Shown here: positions 5,772 to 12,846 of the stretch, piece after piece
How positions within the stretch are numbered: position 1 is the first letter of the stretch
Layout of the letters: each line of letters starts with the position of its first letter
NCBI GenBank assembly: GCA_002310115.1
Contig: DBYI01000082.1
Coordinates: forward strand, 1 to 14,634
Direction: 5' to 3'
DNA length: 14,634 bases
Source: Ruminococcus flavefaciens
Lineage (GTDB): Bacteria > Bacillota > Clostridia > Oscillospirales > Ruminococcaceae
The notes under the pieces: model-generated
Told to the model about the DNA's origin: nothing
Databases searched by the model: none
Seen by the model: only the letters and a program-made list of their open reading frames with translations
Position numbers and translations under genes: made by a program

Positions 5772-7445
5772 TCATTCAGTTTTGCCTCTTTCTATGAGTT
5801 GCTCAAAGGTTATACCATATTTGTAAGCAATTTCATGAGCATAGCTCTTTCCATCCGGTTTTTTGTAGTTTATCTTGTAAGAACGTTTCCCATTGTCGTT
5901 TTCCATTACTACGCTTACAGCTCTATACTCAGAAGCTGCCATATCGCTTATCTTATCAGCATTTTCAGCAAGCTCATGCATATGTGTATTGAAACAGGTA
6001 CGCGCACCGATACAACACAGATATTTCAGAACATCCTCAGCGATATACAATGATTCTGTATGACTAGTAGTAGCAAAGGATTCATTAAAGAGCAGAAGGC
6101 TTTCGTGACCAGCTGTCTTACATATATCGTTAAATCTCTCGGCTTCCTCACCAAGACGTCCGAGTGATACAGTCTTCTCTTCCTCAACAGGGAAATGCGT
6201 ATATATACCGTCACATAGACGTATTTTTGCAGAAGCGGCAGGGACAAAAACTCCGCTCTGATACAGCAGAAATACAAGACCAATCCCCTGTGTGAGAATA
6301 GTTTTTCCGCCACGGTTGGGACCTGTAAGTATCTGGACTGTCTTTTCTTTTGTGAAAGCCATATCGTTACAAACCATCTCTTCCTCTACATTACCCTTCA
6401 AACGGCATATTGCAAGCTTCACATTGTAGAAATCACTTAGCAAAGTATCACTGTCAGAAGTCTCTCCACAACAGCATGGCAGCCCATGAGCGGTAAGTTT
6501 TTTTTCAAGCCCGATAAAGCGTAAATAAAACAACAGTTCATCAGCAAGGTTCGTAAGAGCTTTTCCACTGACATCTACATATCTATTAAGAACTCTTTTC
6601 AATTTTGAAGTCATAGAAGGCAGCATACGTTCCATTATAGTATTTAGATTGTTCATTAGCGGTGTATCTGTTGCACGATTAGTCGGAGATGGCAAACCAT
6701 TGTACTTCTGATTTAGCCTATATATCTCTTTATCGTGCATCTCCATCGAAAACTGCATTAGATCCTTATCGTTCTTCTGATCTTTAAGATGAAATTTGAC
6801 AAAACGCTTCAGAATATTCTGTTTGTCAAAATAAAACTTATTCAATGAAATTATTCCGGTTTCCATTGGATAAAACTCGTGATCAAGGTTAATGCCGATA
6901 GTTATACTCCTTACTTCGTTAACATCATCGCTTACAGCAGCTATATCCTTTGAAAGCTCCTCAAATCCGCTGTTATTATAGATATTGCTTATATATTCTG
7001 CAAATTTTTTCATTCCCTCTGATCTGAACTCATATCCTTCAATAACATCTTTGATCTTCAAAACAGAGGCAATATATCCCTCCAATGCTCTAAGGCGCAT
7101 GAGAAATTCAAGCAAAGTAGAACTTCCGCCTATATGAGTTGGATGATCATTTGAATAAAACCTCATGGCATCGAAAATATTATAGAGCTCATTACAAAGC
7201 TCCTCGTTGTCCCTTAATTCTGAATATATCTCTCTGCGGTAATTTATGGTCTTATCATCAGTCGGCATTTCAAGAAGTATCTTTTTAAGAACTGACTGTT
7301 CTGAAGAGTTTCCAGAAATGCTTTCAGTAATAAAATCCACTGAAAGATCATTCAATGTATTGCGGCTCAGCCTAAAAGTTTCGCTGTTTCCATTAGGAGT
7401 AAGCAAACTGAAGCTTTTTATTTCAGATAGACTATTCTTTTTCAT
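5772..7445 (-). CDS. MutS-family ATPase without mismatch-recognition domains
   Basis: The C-terminal third (about 330-557 of 557) is a MutS-type ABC ATPase. It has Walker A TGPNRGGKT (374-382), the helix region SLGRLGEEAERFNDI, Walker B SLLLFNE (449-455), signature-like TTSHTES and the TH-loop FNTHMHEL. The N-terminal part is largely helical, like MutS core and lever domains, but no domain I with the Phe-x-Glu mismatch-reading motif is seen. It is therefore not a canonical repair MutS; which homolog group it joins, and its DNA substrate, are unknown. The Walker B acid pair is Asn-Glu rather than Asp-Glu. The ATG at 7445 is preferred over an in-frame ATG at 7508 because AGGAG lies 7 nt upstream and the promoter at 7477-7505 would leave the longer start untranscribed. 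Monocistronic. Confidence 0.88.
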   Translation of the reverse strand: MKKNSLSEIKSFSLLTPNGNSETFRLSRNTLNDLSVDFITESISGNSSEQSVLKKILLEMPTDDKTINYRREIYSELRDNEELCNELYNIFDAMRFYSNDHPTHIGGSSTLLEFLMRLRALEGYIASVLKIKDVIEGYEFRSEGMKKFAEYISNIYNNSGFEELSKDIAAVSDDVNEVRSITIGINLDHEFYPMETGIISLNKFYFDKQNILKRFVKFHLKDQKNDKDLMQFSMEMHDKEIYRLNQKYNGLPSPTNRATDTPLMNNLNTIMERMLPSMTSKLKRVLNRYVDVSGKALTNLADELLFYLRFIGLEKKLTAHGLPCCCGETSDSDTLLSDFYNVKLAICRLKGNVEEEMVCNDMAFTKEKTVQILTGPNRGGKTILTQGIGLVFLLYQSGVFVPAASAKIRLCDGIYTHFPVEEEKTVSLGRLGEEAERFNDICKTAGHESLLLFNESFATTSHTESLYIAEDVLKYLCCIGARTCFNTHMHELAENADKISDMAASEYRAVSVVMENDNGKRSYKINYKKPDGKSYAHEIAYKYGITFEQLIERGKTE

Positions 7446-7476
7446 AGTTGATCTCCTAGACAGTAAATATACATTT

Positions 7477-7505
7477 ATTATAGCACAAAGATACCTTTGC
7501 TGCAA
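7477..7505 (-). promoter_or_regulatory. Promoter of the MutS-like gene
   Basis: TTGCAG (7505-7500), 17 nt, then a perfect TATAAT (7482-7477), about 32 nt before the chosen start codon. The spacer contains a small dyad CAAAG-GTAT-CTTTG that could be a regulator site. Confidence 0.7.
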
Positions 7506-7525
7506 CAATTCAGAATACTTATAAT

Positions 7526-7556
7526 AAAAAACAGTCCGAAGACAAACTTCGGACTG
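7526..7556 (-). terminator. Terminator of the GH11-CBM22 lipoprotein gene
   Basis: CAGTCCGAAG/CTTCGGACTG (7532-7556) is a 10-bp perfect stem with a five-base loop, followed on the minus strand by TTTTTTATTAT. It lies 17 nt past the stop codon at 7574. Confidence 0.93.
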
Positions 7557-7573
7557 AGTTTTTTATTATCTTA

Positions 7574-8875
7574 TCAGGACTTTTCTCCACCTGATACCTC
7601 ATCAACGTAAAAGTCAGTAAGGCTGTCTGGAGACTCTACATATAGCTGGAGATTTTCAGCACCATCAGGAATAACATAAGCCGGATTTTCGAGAGTAATC
7701 CATTCACCGCTCTTTGCAGTTGCAAGAGCTACCTCGTCGTACTTCTCGCCATCCATATTATACTGCATGGTCATCTTCATAGTGACTTCCTCGCCGCTCT
7801 TCTGCATTACCTTTGCCTTGAAACTGTAAGCCTCACCAGGCTTGTAAGTATCACTGCTTAGTAATATAGTCGCACCATTCCAGTAATCAGTCCTTCCGCT
7901 TACGAACAGGCACTGACTGCCCTCTTCGGCGTTTTCCTTATCAACTGTTACCAAAGGACCGCCTCTTGTTATCCAGCCCTCAACACCTTTTTCAAAACCT
8001 ATGTTGAAGAAGCCCACCTCCTCAGGGGTACCACCTGTTTCGGCTCCTGATAGCTTTTCAATAGCTTCTTCGTCAACTGTTACCTTGATATCATCAGCTT
8101 CTGCATATGTGCCCTCGACCTTGAGGTTGTTCTTGTAAATAGTTGCCTTGCCCTTTGACTGATAGCCCTCAATATTTAACGCAACTTCATACATCTTTCC
8201 CAGTTCAAGTCCGCACTTCTTCCATGCATCAAAGTGCTTGGAAACAGAAATAGTTCCCTCTATTTTTGTACCACTTGGAACCGGCTTTTCCTTTCTAACA
8301 CTCCAATACTGATCAAATGTCTGTATATCATCAATAGATGGCTGTTCGTATCTTGTAGTCTTGTAAATATCGTATACAGCTCCATCGACCTCAACTGTAC
8401 CGAGAGCCATAGGAGCTCCGGGCGGTCTCCATGTGCCCCATGATTCTACAATGTAGTACTCTATAAGAGGTTCTCTTGTCCAACCATAAACACACATATA
8501 AGAGTTTCCGTCAGGCTGGTAATCAACGCCGTAATCAATGGAAATGTTACCCATTTCCTCATAAGTCATAGTGCAGTCATATTTCTTTCCGCGGCGGAAA
8601 AGGGCATTATTTATATTGTCCCATTCACACGAGTAGCAACCACCGCCCGGCTCAACTGTAAACGTTGTATCTCCGTTGTCCTTCCATAGCTCATAATCAT
8701 AGTCATCCGCAGTACCAGTAACATTCTCAGTAAAAACCTGAGGCTCTACTTTGGCATCTGTCTTCTTTGCTGTGCTGTCATCGTTTGTGTTTTCAGAACT
8801 ACTGCAGCCGACTGACATAGCCAGCATACATGCAACTGTAAATACTGATAATTTCTTCAATAAACCTTTTAGCAT
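7574..8875 (-). CDS. Lipid-anchored GH11 xylanase with C-terminal CBM22
   Basis: Endo-xylanase predicted to be tethered to the outer face of the membrane. Of 433 residues, 1-24 form a lipoprotein signal ending in SVGC (C24), followed by a Ser/Asn/Asp/Thr-rich tether (25-48). GH11 spans about 50-255, with nucleophile E139 in PLIEYYIVESWG, the WRPPG turn, thumb EQPSIDDIQTFDQYW, and acid/base E236 in NIEGYQSKG. An acidic linker follows (about 256-288), then a module of 289-428 containing FEKGVEGWITRGG and SGRTDYWNGA. Those motifs match CBM22 xylan-binding modules, which more commonly accompany GH10. No dockerin or sortase signal is present. The ATG at 8875 has GAGG 11 nt upstream. It is monocistronic between two terminators. 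Its GH11 resembles the left-edge xylanase more than the dockerin-bearing one. Confidence 0.93.
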   Translation of the reverse strand: MLKGLLKKLSVFTVACMLAMSVGCSSSENTNDDSTAKKTDAKVEPQVFTENVTGTADDYDYELWKDNGDTTFTVEPGGGCYSCEWDNINNALFRRGKKYDCTMTYEEMGNISIDYGVDYQPDGNSYMCVYGWTREPLIEYYIVESWGTWRPPGAPMALGTVEVDGAVYDIYKTTRYEQPSIDDIQTFDQYWSVRKEKPVPSGTKIEGTISVSKHFDAWKKCGLELGKMYEVALNIEGYQSKGKATIYKNNLKVEGTYAEADDIKVTVDEEAIEKLSGAETGGTPEEVGFFNIGFEKGVEGWITRGGPLVTVDKENAEEGSQCLFVSGRTDYWNGATILLSSDTYKPGEAYSFKAKVMQKSGEEVTMKMTMQYNMDGEKYDEVALATAKSGEWITLENPAYVIPDGAENLQLYVESPDSLTDFYVDEVSGGEKS

Positions 8876-8928
8876 TCAGTTTATAACCTCACTTTCATAT
8901 TTGTTGGAGACAATAATATCCTATTTTG

Positions 8929-8956
8929 ATTGTATCATATACAAAATTTTATACAA
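8929..8956 (-). promoter_or_regulatory. Probable promoter of the GH11-CBM22 gene
   Basis: TACAAT (8934-8929) with an upstream TG (TATGATACAAT) forms an extended -10; TTGTAT (8956-8951) at 16 nt is a poor -35. The leader would be about 45 nt. Confidence 0.5.
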
Positions 8957-8998
8957 GTCATTTTTTGCGGTCTTCATTATCGATTATTGCGTTAACCA

Positions 8999-9029
8999 TT
9001 AAAAAAAGGCATGATATCAATATCATACC
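8999..9029 (-). terminator. Terminator of the kinase-phosphatase operon
   Basis: GGTATGATAT pairs with ATATCATGCC on the minus strand (9008-9029), including one G-U pair, and is followed by TTTTTTT. It lies 12 nt past the stop codon at 9041. Confidence 0.88.
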
Positions 9030-9040
9030 CTTTTCCATGA

Positions 9041-9709
9041 TTATTGAAAAATATCGATAACTCCGTCAATTATTTCAGGCTTTGCTTTCTTCTGTAGAAC
9101 ATCCCAGTTTGGCTTCCTGCTCCTCATATTATGTGAATCACTGCCAAAAACATAAGGATATCCTTCTTTTATCAGTGATTTAACAAACCTTTTTTCCTTA
9201 AAGCTCTCAAAAGCTTCGTTATTAAACTGCAGAACAGCACCTGATCTTAGAACTTCCTCTATCTCGGACTTACTGTAATACTCGAGATATCGGTGAATAT
9301 GTGCAAGTATTGGAGTGAGGCCATAATCAAAAGCGATATCATTTACCTCCTCCAGCATCCACGGAGCAAAACTAGCATACTGAAACTCAAGCAGAATGTA
9401 CTTCGTATTAGTGATACAAAGCTTTTCAATACCATCAAGCCTGCTGATACCATGTTCAATGGCTATCTCTGCGCCAAGGAGTATTTCCCCGTTTGTATTG
9501 TCAGCCTGAACCAGCTTGTCATATGCATTTTTTCTTTTTTCAATGAATGAGCTGACGTCTTTTTCGCGGTGCGCATAGAAATGCGAAGTTGCAACTATGC
9601 GCTCAACTCCCTGCTCTCTCATAGTTTTTATCATTTGCAGCGAGGTATCAACGCTATCTGAGCCGTCATCGATACCTGGAAGAATGTGGCAATGGTGATC
9701 AGTCAGCAT
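9041..9709 (-). CDS. ywqE: CpsB/YwqE-type PHP-family protein-tyrosine phosphatase
   Basis: Metal-dependent phosphatase that removes phosphate from the tyrosine cluster of bacterial tyrosine kinases controlling polysaccharide export. The 222 residues, the usual family length, carry the PHP metal motifs: N-terminal TDHHCHILPGIDDGS, a central ATSHFY, the metal-ligand glutamate of GAEIAIE, AHIHRY, and C-terminal FGSDSHN. The start ATG overlaps the end of the kinase gene by 11 nt (ATGCTGACTGA), so the two are very likely translated together and the phosphatase acts on its neighbour. Its own ribosome site would lie inside the kinase 3' end. It ends at a strong terminator, so the operon contains no export or glycosyltransferase genes downstream. 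Confidence 0.93.
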   Translation of the reverse strand: MLTDHHCHILPGIDDGSDSVDTSLQMIKTMREQGVERIVATSHFYAHREKDVSSFIEKRKNAYDKLVQADNTNGEILLGAEIAIEHGISRLDGIEKLCITNTKYILLEFQYASFAPWMLEEVNDIAFDYGLTPILAHIHRYLEYYSKSEIEEVLRSGAVLQFNNEAFESFKEKRFVKSLIKEGYPYVFGSDSHNMRSRKPNWDVLQKKAKPEIIDGVIDIFQ

Positions 9710-11168
9710 TTACTTCTGAACCCTTCGTGTTTTTTACAGATTCGCCGTAGCTATAATCATACTTTGATTTATAATAAGAAGAATGACGATTCTGCTCAAT
9801 CTCATTCATAACAAAGCCGAGCATATTTGCCTGTGCAAGATCGAGCTGTTTCATACAGTTGTCGACCTCATCAAATGTAGTCTTACCGTGCTTGATAACG
9901 ACTAAAATACCATTTACGAGATTATTCATTACAAGCGCATCACTTACAACGTTGATAGGTGGGGTATCAATGATTATGTAGTCATAAACAACCGCGAACT
10001 GATTGAGAAGTTCTGCAAAATTCTCTGAAGCTAGAAGCTCTGACGGGTTAGGAGGGGTAGGACCTGAAGGAAGAAGGTCAAGCCCTTCTACTACGTTCTC
10101 TCTGATACACTTTGCAGTTGTGGACTTCTTGATTATAAGTGTTGAAAGGCCATCAGTATTCTTAACTTTGAAAGTCTTATGCTGAACAGGCTTTCTCATA
10201 TCAGCATCAATGAGAAGTACTCTGCTGTCTGTCTGAGCAAATGCAATAGCAATATTTGCAGCAGTTGTAGACTTTCCATCGCTGGGATTCGGACTTGAAA
10301 CAACTACCATTTTATTGTCGCTGGTACCCATTGCAAACATTACGTTTGTACGGATTGACTTATAACTCTCAGAAACGTTGAAAGGTGTTTGAGAATCGGA
10401 AATAAGCATTCTTGATTCTGTATCTTTTCTGCCGCCTTTACGCTTCTTAGGGTCATCAAATCTGTTTACTTCTCCAAGAATAGCCTTCTTGTACTTGTTA
10501 CCAAGCACATCAGCTTCCTTGATTGTATTATCGAAGAAATCAAATATGAAAATCAAGAAAACTATCAGGAAAAATGCTGCAGCCGCACCAAGGAATGCAT
10601 TCTTCTTTACATTAGGACCAACAGGATTATTGTAAACCCTTGCCTTGTCAATAGTATTTATTGAACCTACACCAACAGCATCCTGAACAAACTTAGGAGC
10701 AATAACAGTAAGAGCATTGCAGACTGCCGCAGAAACATTCGGATTCTTTGTGATTACTGAAAGCTTTAGAGCTGATGTATCGGCCACGGAAGTAACGTTT
10801 ATAGTCTTTCTTATAGATGAAGGTACGATTCTTCTGTTGGATATTGTGAAATTACTTTCAATGGTATCCTGATCGAACATATCCATGAGGCGCTCACCAA
10901 GAGCATCCATAACAGCATCGTCCCTGAGAACTTCCATATATGTATTTACGAGTTGCTTAGAGTTGGTAATATTGTTGGTATTGCTAGCATTCTCGTTAAC
11001 ATTAGTATAGCTCTGTACATACATGGTGATATGCGACTCATACTGTAACGGAAGCATAAATTTTGAATAACAAAACGCCGCGACTCCACCAATTATCATA
11101 AAAAACAAAATGAGCCAGATTTTTCCCATTAAAAGCTTTATAAAGTCCTTAATAGTTAACTTATTCAT
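9699..11168 (-). CDS. Fused Wzz-type chain-length regulator and bacterial tyrosine kinase (BY-kinase)
   Basis: Membrane kinase controlling length or export of surface polysaccharide. In 489 residues: TM1 (about 17-35), an extracytoplasmic Wzz domain (36-190), TM2 (about 191-212), then the cytoplasmic kinase. Walker A is SPNPSDGKST (292-301), Walker A' VLLIDADMR (318-326), Walker B YIIIDTPP (397-404). A C-terminal cluster of five tyrosines (Y465, Y466, Y470, Y472, Y474) is the autophosphorylation site. Bacillus and Staphylococcus usually split the activator and kinase into two proteins; here they are one chain, as in proteobacterial Wzc but shorter. The ATG at 11168 has AAGGAAG 9 nt upstream. 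Transcribed from 11266-11294 together with the phosphatase. Confidence 0.93.
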   Translation of the reverse strand: MNKLTIKDFIKLLMGKIWLILFFMIIGGVAAFCYSKFMLPLQYESHITMYVQSYTNVNENASNTNNITNSKQLVNTYMEVLRDDAVMDALGERLMDMFDQDTIESNFTISNRRIVPSSIRKTINVTSVADTSALKLSVITKNPNVSAAVCNALTVIAPKFVQDAVGVGSINTIDKARVYNNPVGPNVKKNAFLGAAAAFFLIVFLIFIFDFFDNTIKEADVLGNKYKKAILGEVNRFDDPKKRKGGRKDTESRMLISDSQTPFNVSESYKSIRTNVMFAMGTSDNKMVVVSSPNPSDGKSTTAANIAIAFAQTDSRVLLIDADMRKPVQHKTFKVKNTDGLSTLIIKKSTTAKCIRENVVEGLDLLPSGPTPPNPSELLASENFAELLNQFAVVYDYIIIDTPPINVVSDALVMNNLVNGILVVIKHGKTTFDEVDNCMKQLDLAQANMLGFVMNEIEQNRHSSYYKSKYDYSYGESVKNTKGSEVNAD

Positions 11169-11265
11169 CCCTGATTACTTCCTTTTCACAATTTCTCTAA
11201 TATCACAAAAATCCATTTTCACCGTTACGTGTTTTTACTAATGAAAACTTCCCATTGTCTTATCA

Positions 11266-11294
11266 ATTGTATCATACTTTCTATTCAAAGTCAA
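11266..11294 (-). promoter_or_regulatory. Promoter of the tyrosine kinase-phosphatase operon
   Basis: TTGACT (11294-11289), 17 nt, then TACAAT (11271-11266) with an extended TATGA immediately before it. The leader is about 90 nt. Confidence 0.82.
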
Positions 11295-11486
11295 GAAGAA
11301 TCTCCCGTATTTCGCATGATTTGAACATTTCGCATATATATTTTATCTCTTAGCAAGTGTCTTTTCACAAAACATCAAAAGAGCGGCAAAATCATGTAAG
11401 TATCAAAAAAAATAAGATGAATAGTATAAAAAATATTAAATAATATCATAGTGAAATGATATCTCTGCCATCATTTATTCTTCTTT

Positions 11487-11527
11487 TAACAAAAAGGCAC
11501 AAAGAAGAACCTTCATTATGCCTTTTT
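11487..11527 (-). terminator. Terminator of the DAHP synthase gene
   Basis: AAAAAGGCA/TGCCTTTTT form the outer stem (11491-11499 with 11519-11527), with a short GAAG/CTTC inner stem. The minus strand ends in TTTTTGTT. It starts 9 nt past the stop at 11536. Confidence 0.82.
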
Positions 11528-11535
11528 ATCTTTAA

Positions 11536-12564
11536 TTATAATTTGTCAGCAACATCAAGTATAAGCTTTTCTGTCTTTTCCCAGCCGAGGCAAGGATCTG
11601 TTATTGACTTTCCGTAAATGTGCTCCTCAATCTTCTGAGAACCGTCCTCGATATAACTTTCTATCATAAAGCCCTTTACAAGTTTACGGATATCATCATT
11701 ATATCTGCGACTTCCAAGCACCTCTTTCACTATACGCGGCTGTTCAAATGGGTGCTTACCCGAATTGCAATGGTTTGTATCAATTATTGTTGCAGGATTC
11801 TCGAAGCCTTTCTTAATATATAATTCGTTTAGAATTTCAAGTTGCTCATAGTGATAATTTGGCATACACTGACTGTGATTGTTCTCAAAACCTCTAAGAA
11901 TAGAATGTGCAAGAGGATTTCCGCTAGTAGATACTTCCCATCCTCTGTAGAGGAAAGTATGTCCCGACTGAGCAGCTTCTATGGAATTCATGAGAACAGC
12001 CAAACTTCCGCTCACAGGATTCTTAAGACCTACCGGGATGTTAAGTCCGCTTGCGGTAAGTCTGTGCTGCTGATTTTCAACAGAACGAGCTCCAACAGCA
12101 ACATATCCGAGGAGATCATTGAGATAACGATGGTTTTCAGGATACAGCATTTCGTCCGCACATGTAAAGCCAGTTTCCTTGATTGCGCGAAGATGAAGCT
12201 TACGAATGGCAACTATTCCCTTGTACATATCTGGTTCCTGATCGGGATCAGGCTGATGAAGCATTCCTTTATATCCCTTTCCAGTAGTTCTTGGCTTATT
12301 TGTATAGATTCTTGGTACGATAAGTATCTTATCGCTCACTTTTTCCTGAACCTCACGCAAACGGCAGATGTAGTCCATAACACTGTCCTCGTGATCAGCT
12401 GAACAAGGCCCGATTATAAGCAGAAGTCTGTCGTCCTTACTGCTTATAATGTCAGCTATCTGAACATTTCTCGCAGCAATAACCTTTTCTAACTCCTCAG
12501 AAACAGGGAACTCTCTCTTTACTTCGGCAGGAATCGGCAGTTTGCACTTGAAATTCATATTCAT
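11536..12564 (-). CDS. aroG: Class I (AroF/G/H-type) DAHP synthase, first enzyme of the shikimate pathway
   Basis: Condenses phosphoenolpyruvate and erythrose 4-phosphate into 3-deoxy-D-arabino-heptulosonate 7-phosphate, the entry to aromatic amino acids. The 342 residues match E. coli AroG in length. The motifs IIGPCSADHEDS (metal cysteine C54), KPRTTGKGYKG (PEP site), ARSVENQQHR, GLKNPVSG, IDTNHCNSGK (metal H265), IESYIEDGSQ (metal E302) and KSITDPCLGWE (metal D323) are in order. The ATG at 12564 is chosen over TTG 12570 and ATG 12558 because AGAGG lies 10 nt upstream. Single-gene unit with its own promoter and terminator. No leader peptide rich in Phe, Tyr or Trp codons was found, so control is probably allosteric, though the effector cannot be read here. 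Confidence 0.95.
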   Translation of the reverse strand: MNMNFKCKLPIPAEVKREFPVSEELEKVIAARNVQIADIISSKDDRLLLIIGPCSADHEDSVMDYICRLREVQEKVSDKILIVPRIYTNKPRTTGKGYKGMLHQPDPDQEPDMYKGIVAIRKLHLRAIKETGFTCADEMLYPENHRYLNDLLGYVAVGARSVENQQHRLTASGLNIPVGLKNPVSGSLAVLMNSIEAAQSGHTFLYRGWEVSTSGNPLAHSILRGFENNHSQCMPNYHYEQLEILNELYIKKGFENPATIIDTNHCNSGKHPFEQPRIVKEVLGSRRYNDDIRKLVKGFMIESYIEDGSQKIEEHIYGKSITDPCLGWEKTEKLILDVADKL

Positions 12565-12637
12565 AAACAATCAACCTCTTTCATTTTATCCATTCTCTTT
12601 CTTATCCTTTGTTCAATGCATATATAACATCTTACTT

Positions 12638-12666
12638 ATTATATCATATACCCTTTCAGAAATCAA
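12638..12666 (-). promoter_or_regulatory. Promoter of the DAHP synthase gene
   Basis: TTGATT (12666-12661), 17 nt, then TATAAT (12643-12638) preceded by TATGA, an extended -10. The leader is about 66 nt. Confidence 0.82.
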
Positions 12667-12709
12667 TATTACTCCCCTCCTAAATACATTAAATATTGCA
12701 TTTAACATA

Positions 12710-12752
12710 TACACAAAAATGAAAAGACAGCCGATATGCACCGACTGCCTTT
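12710..12752 (-). terminator. Main terminator downstream of the dockerin-GH11-CE4 gene
   Basis: An 11-bp stem (12723-12733 with 12742-12752) and 8-nt loop are followed by TTTTCATTTTTG on the minus strand. Its two non-canonical pairs are G-U on the minus strand but mismatches on the plus, fixing the direction. Confidence 0.85.
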
Positions 12753-12788
12753 CAGGGGATATTAAAATTTGGAGAAATCTTAATTAAG

Positions 12789-12817
12789 GTGCCGATCACC
12801 GATTCTGTGACCGGCAC
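12789..12817 (-). terminator. First hairpin after the dockerin-GH11-CE4 gene
   Basis: GTGCCGGTCAC pairs with GTGATCGGCAC on the minus strand (11 bp, one G-U, 7-nt loop), 30 nt past the stop. The following CTTAATTAAG is a poor U-tract, so it may be a 3'-end protecting hairpin or weak terminator ahead of the strong one at 12710-12752. Confidence 0.6.
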
Positions 12818-12846
12818 ATAGTTTCTTTAAATACTCTCGTATTTGA

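Larger units (their letters stand above)
11169..11535. other. Intergenic region: kinase operon promoter and DAHP synthase terminators
   Basis: No gene is seen. Besides the promoter and the main terminator, a perfect 7-bp hairpin ATATCAT/ATGATAT (11443-11462) on the minus strand is followed by the AT-rich TATTTAATATTTTTTA. It could be a backup terminator for the upstream gene. The rest is AT-rich and featureless. Confidence 0.6.

Noticed and set aside
7446..7508. Longer N-terminus for the MutS-like protein starting at ATG 7508.
   Set aside because: The extension covers the predicted promoter, lacks a ribosome site, and a well-spaced AGGAG precedes the ATG at 7445.
12647..12692. AGGAGGGGAG followed by a 16-codon TTG-started ORF upstream of the DAHP synthase, considered as an attenuator leader peptide.
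   Set aside because: It overlaps the predicted promoter, so it would not lie on the DAHP synthase mRNA, and it has only two Tyr codons and no attenuator hairpins.
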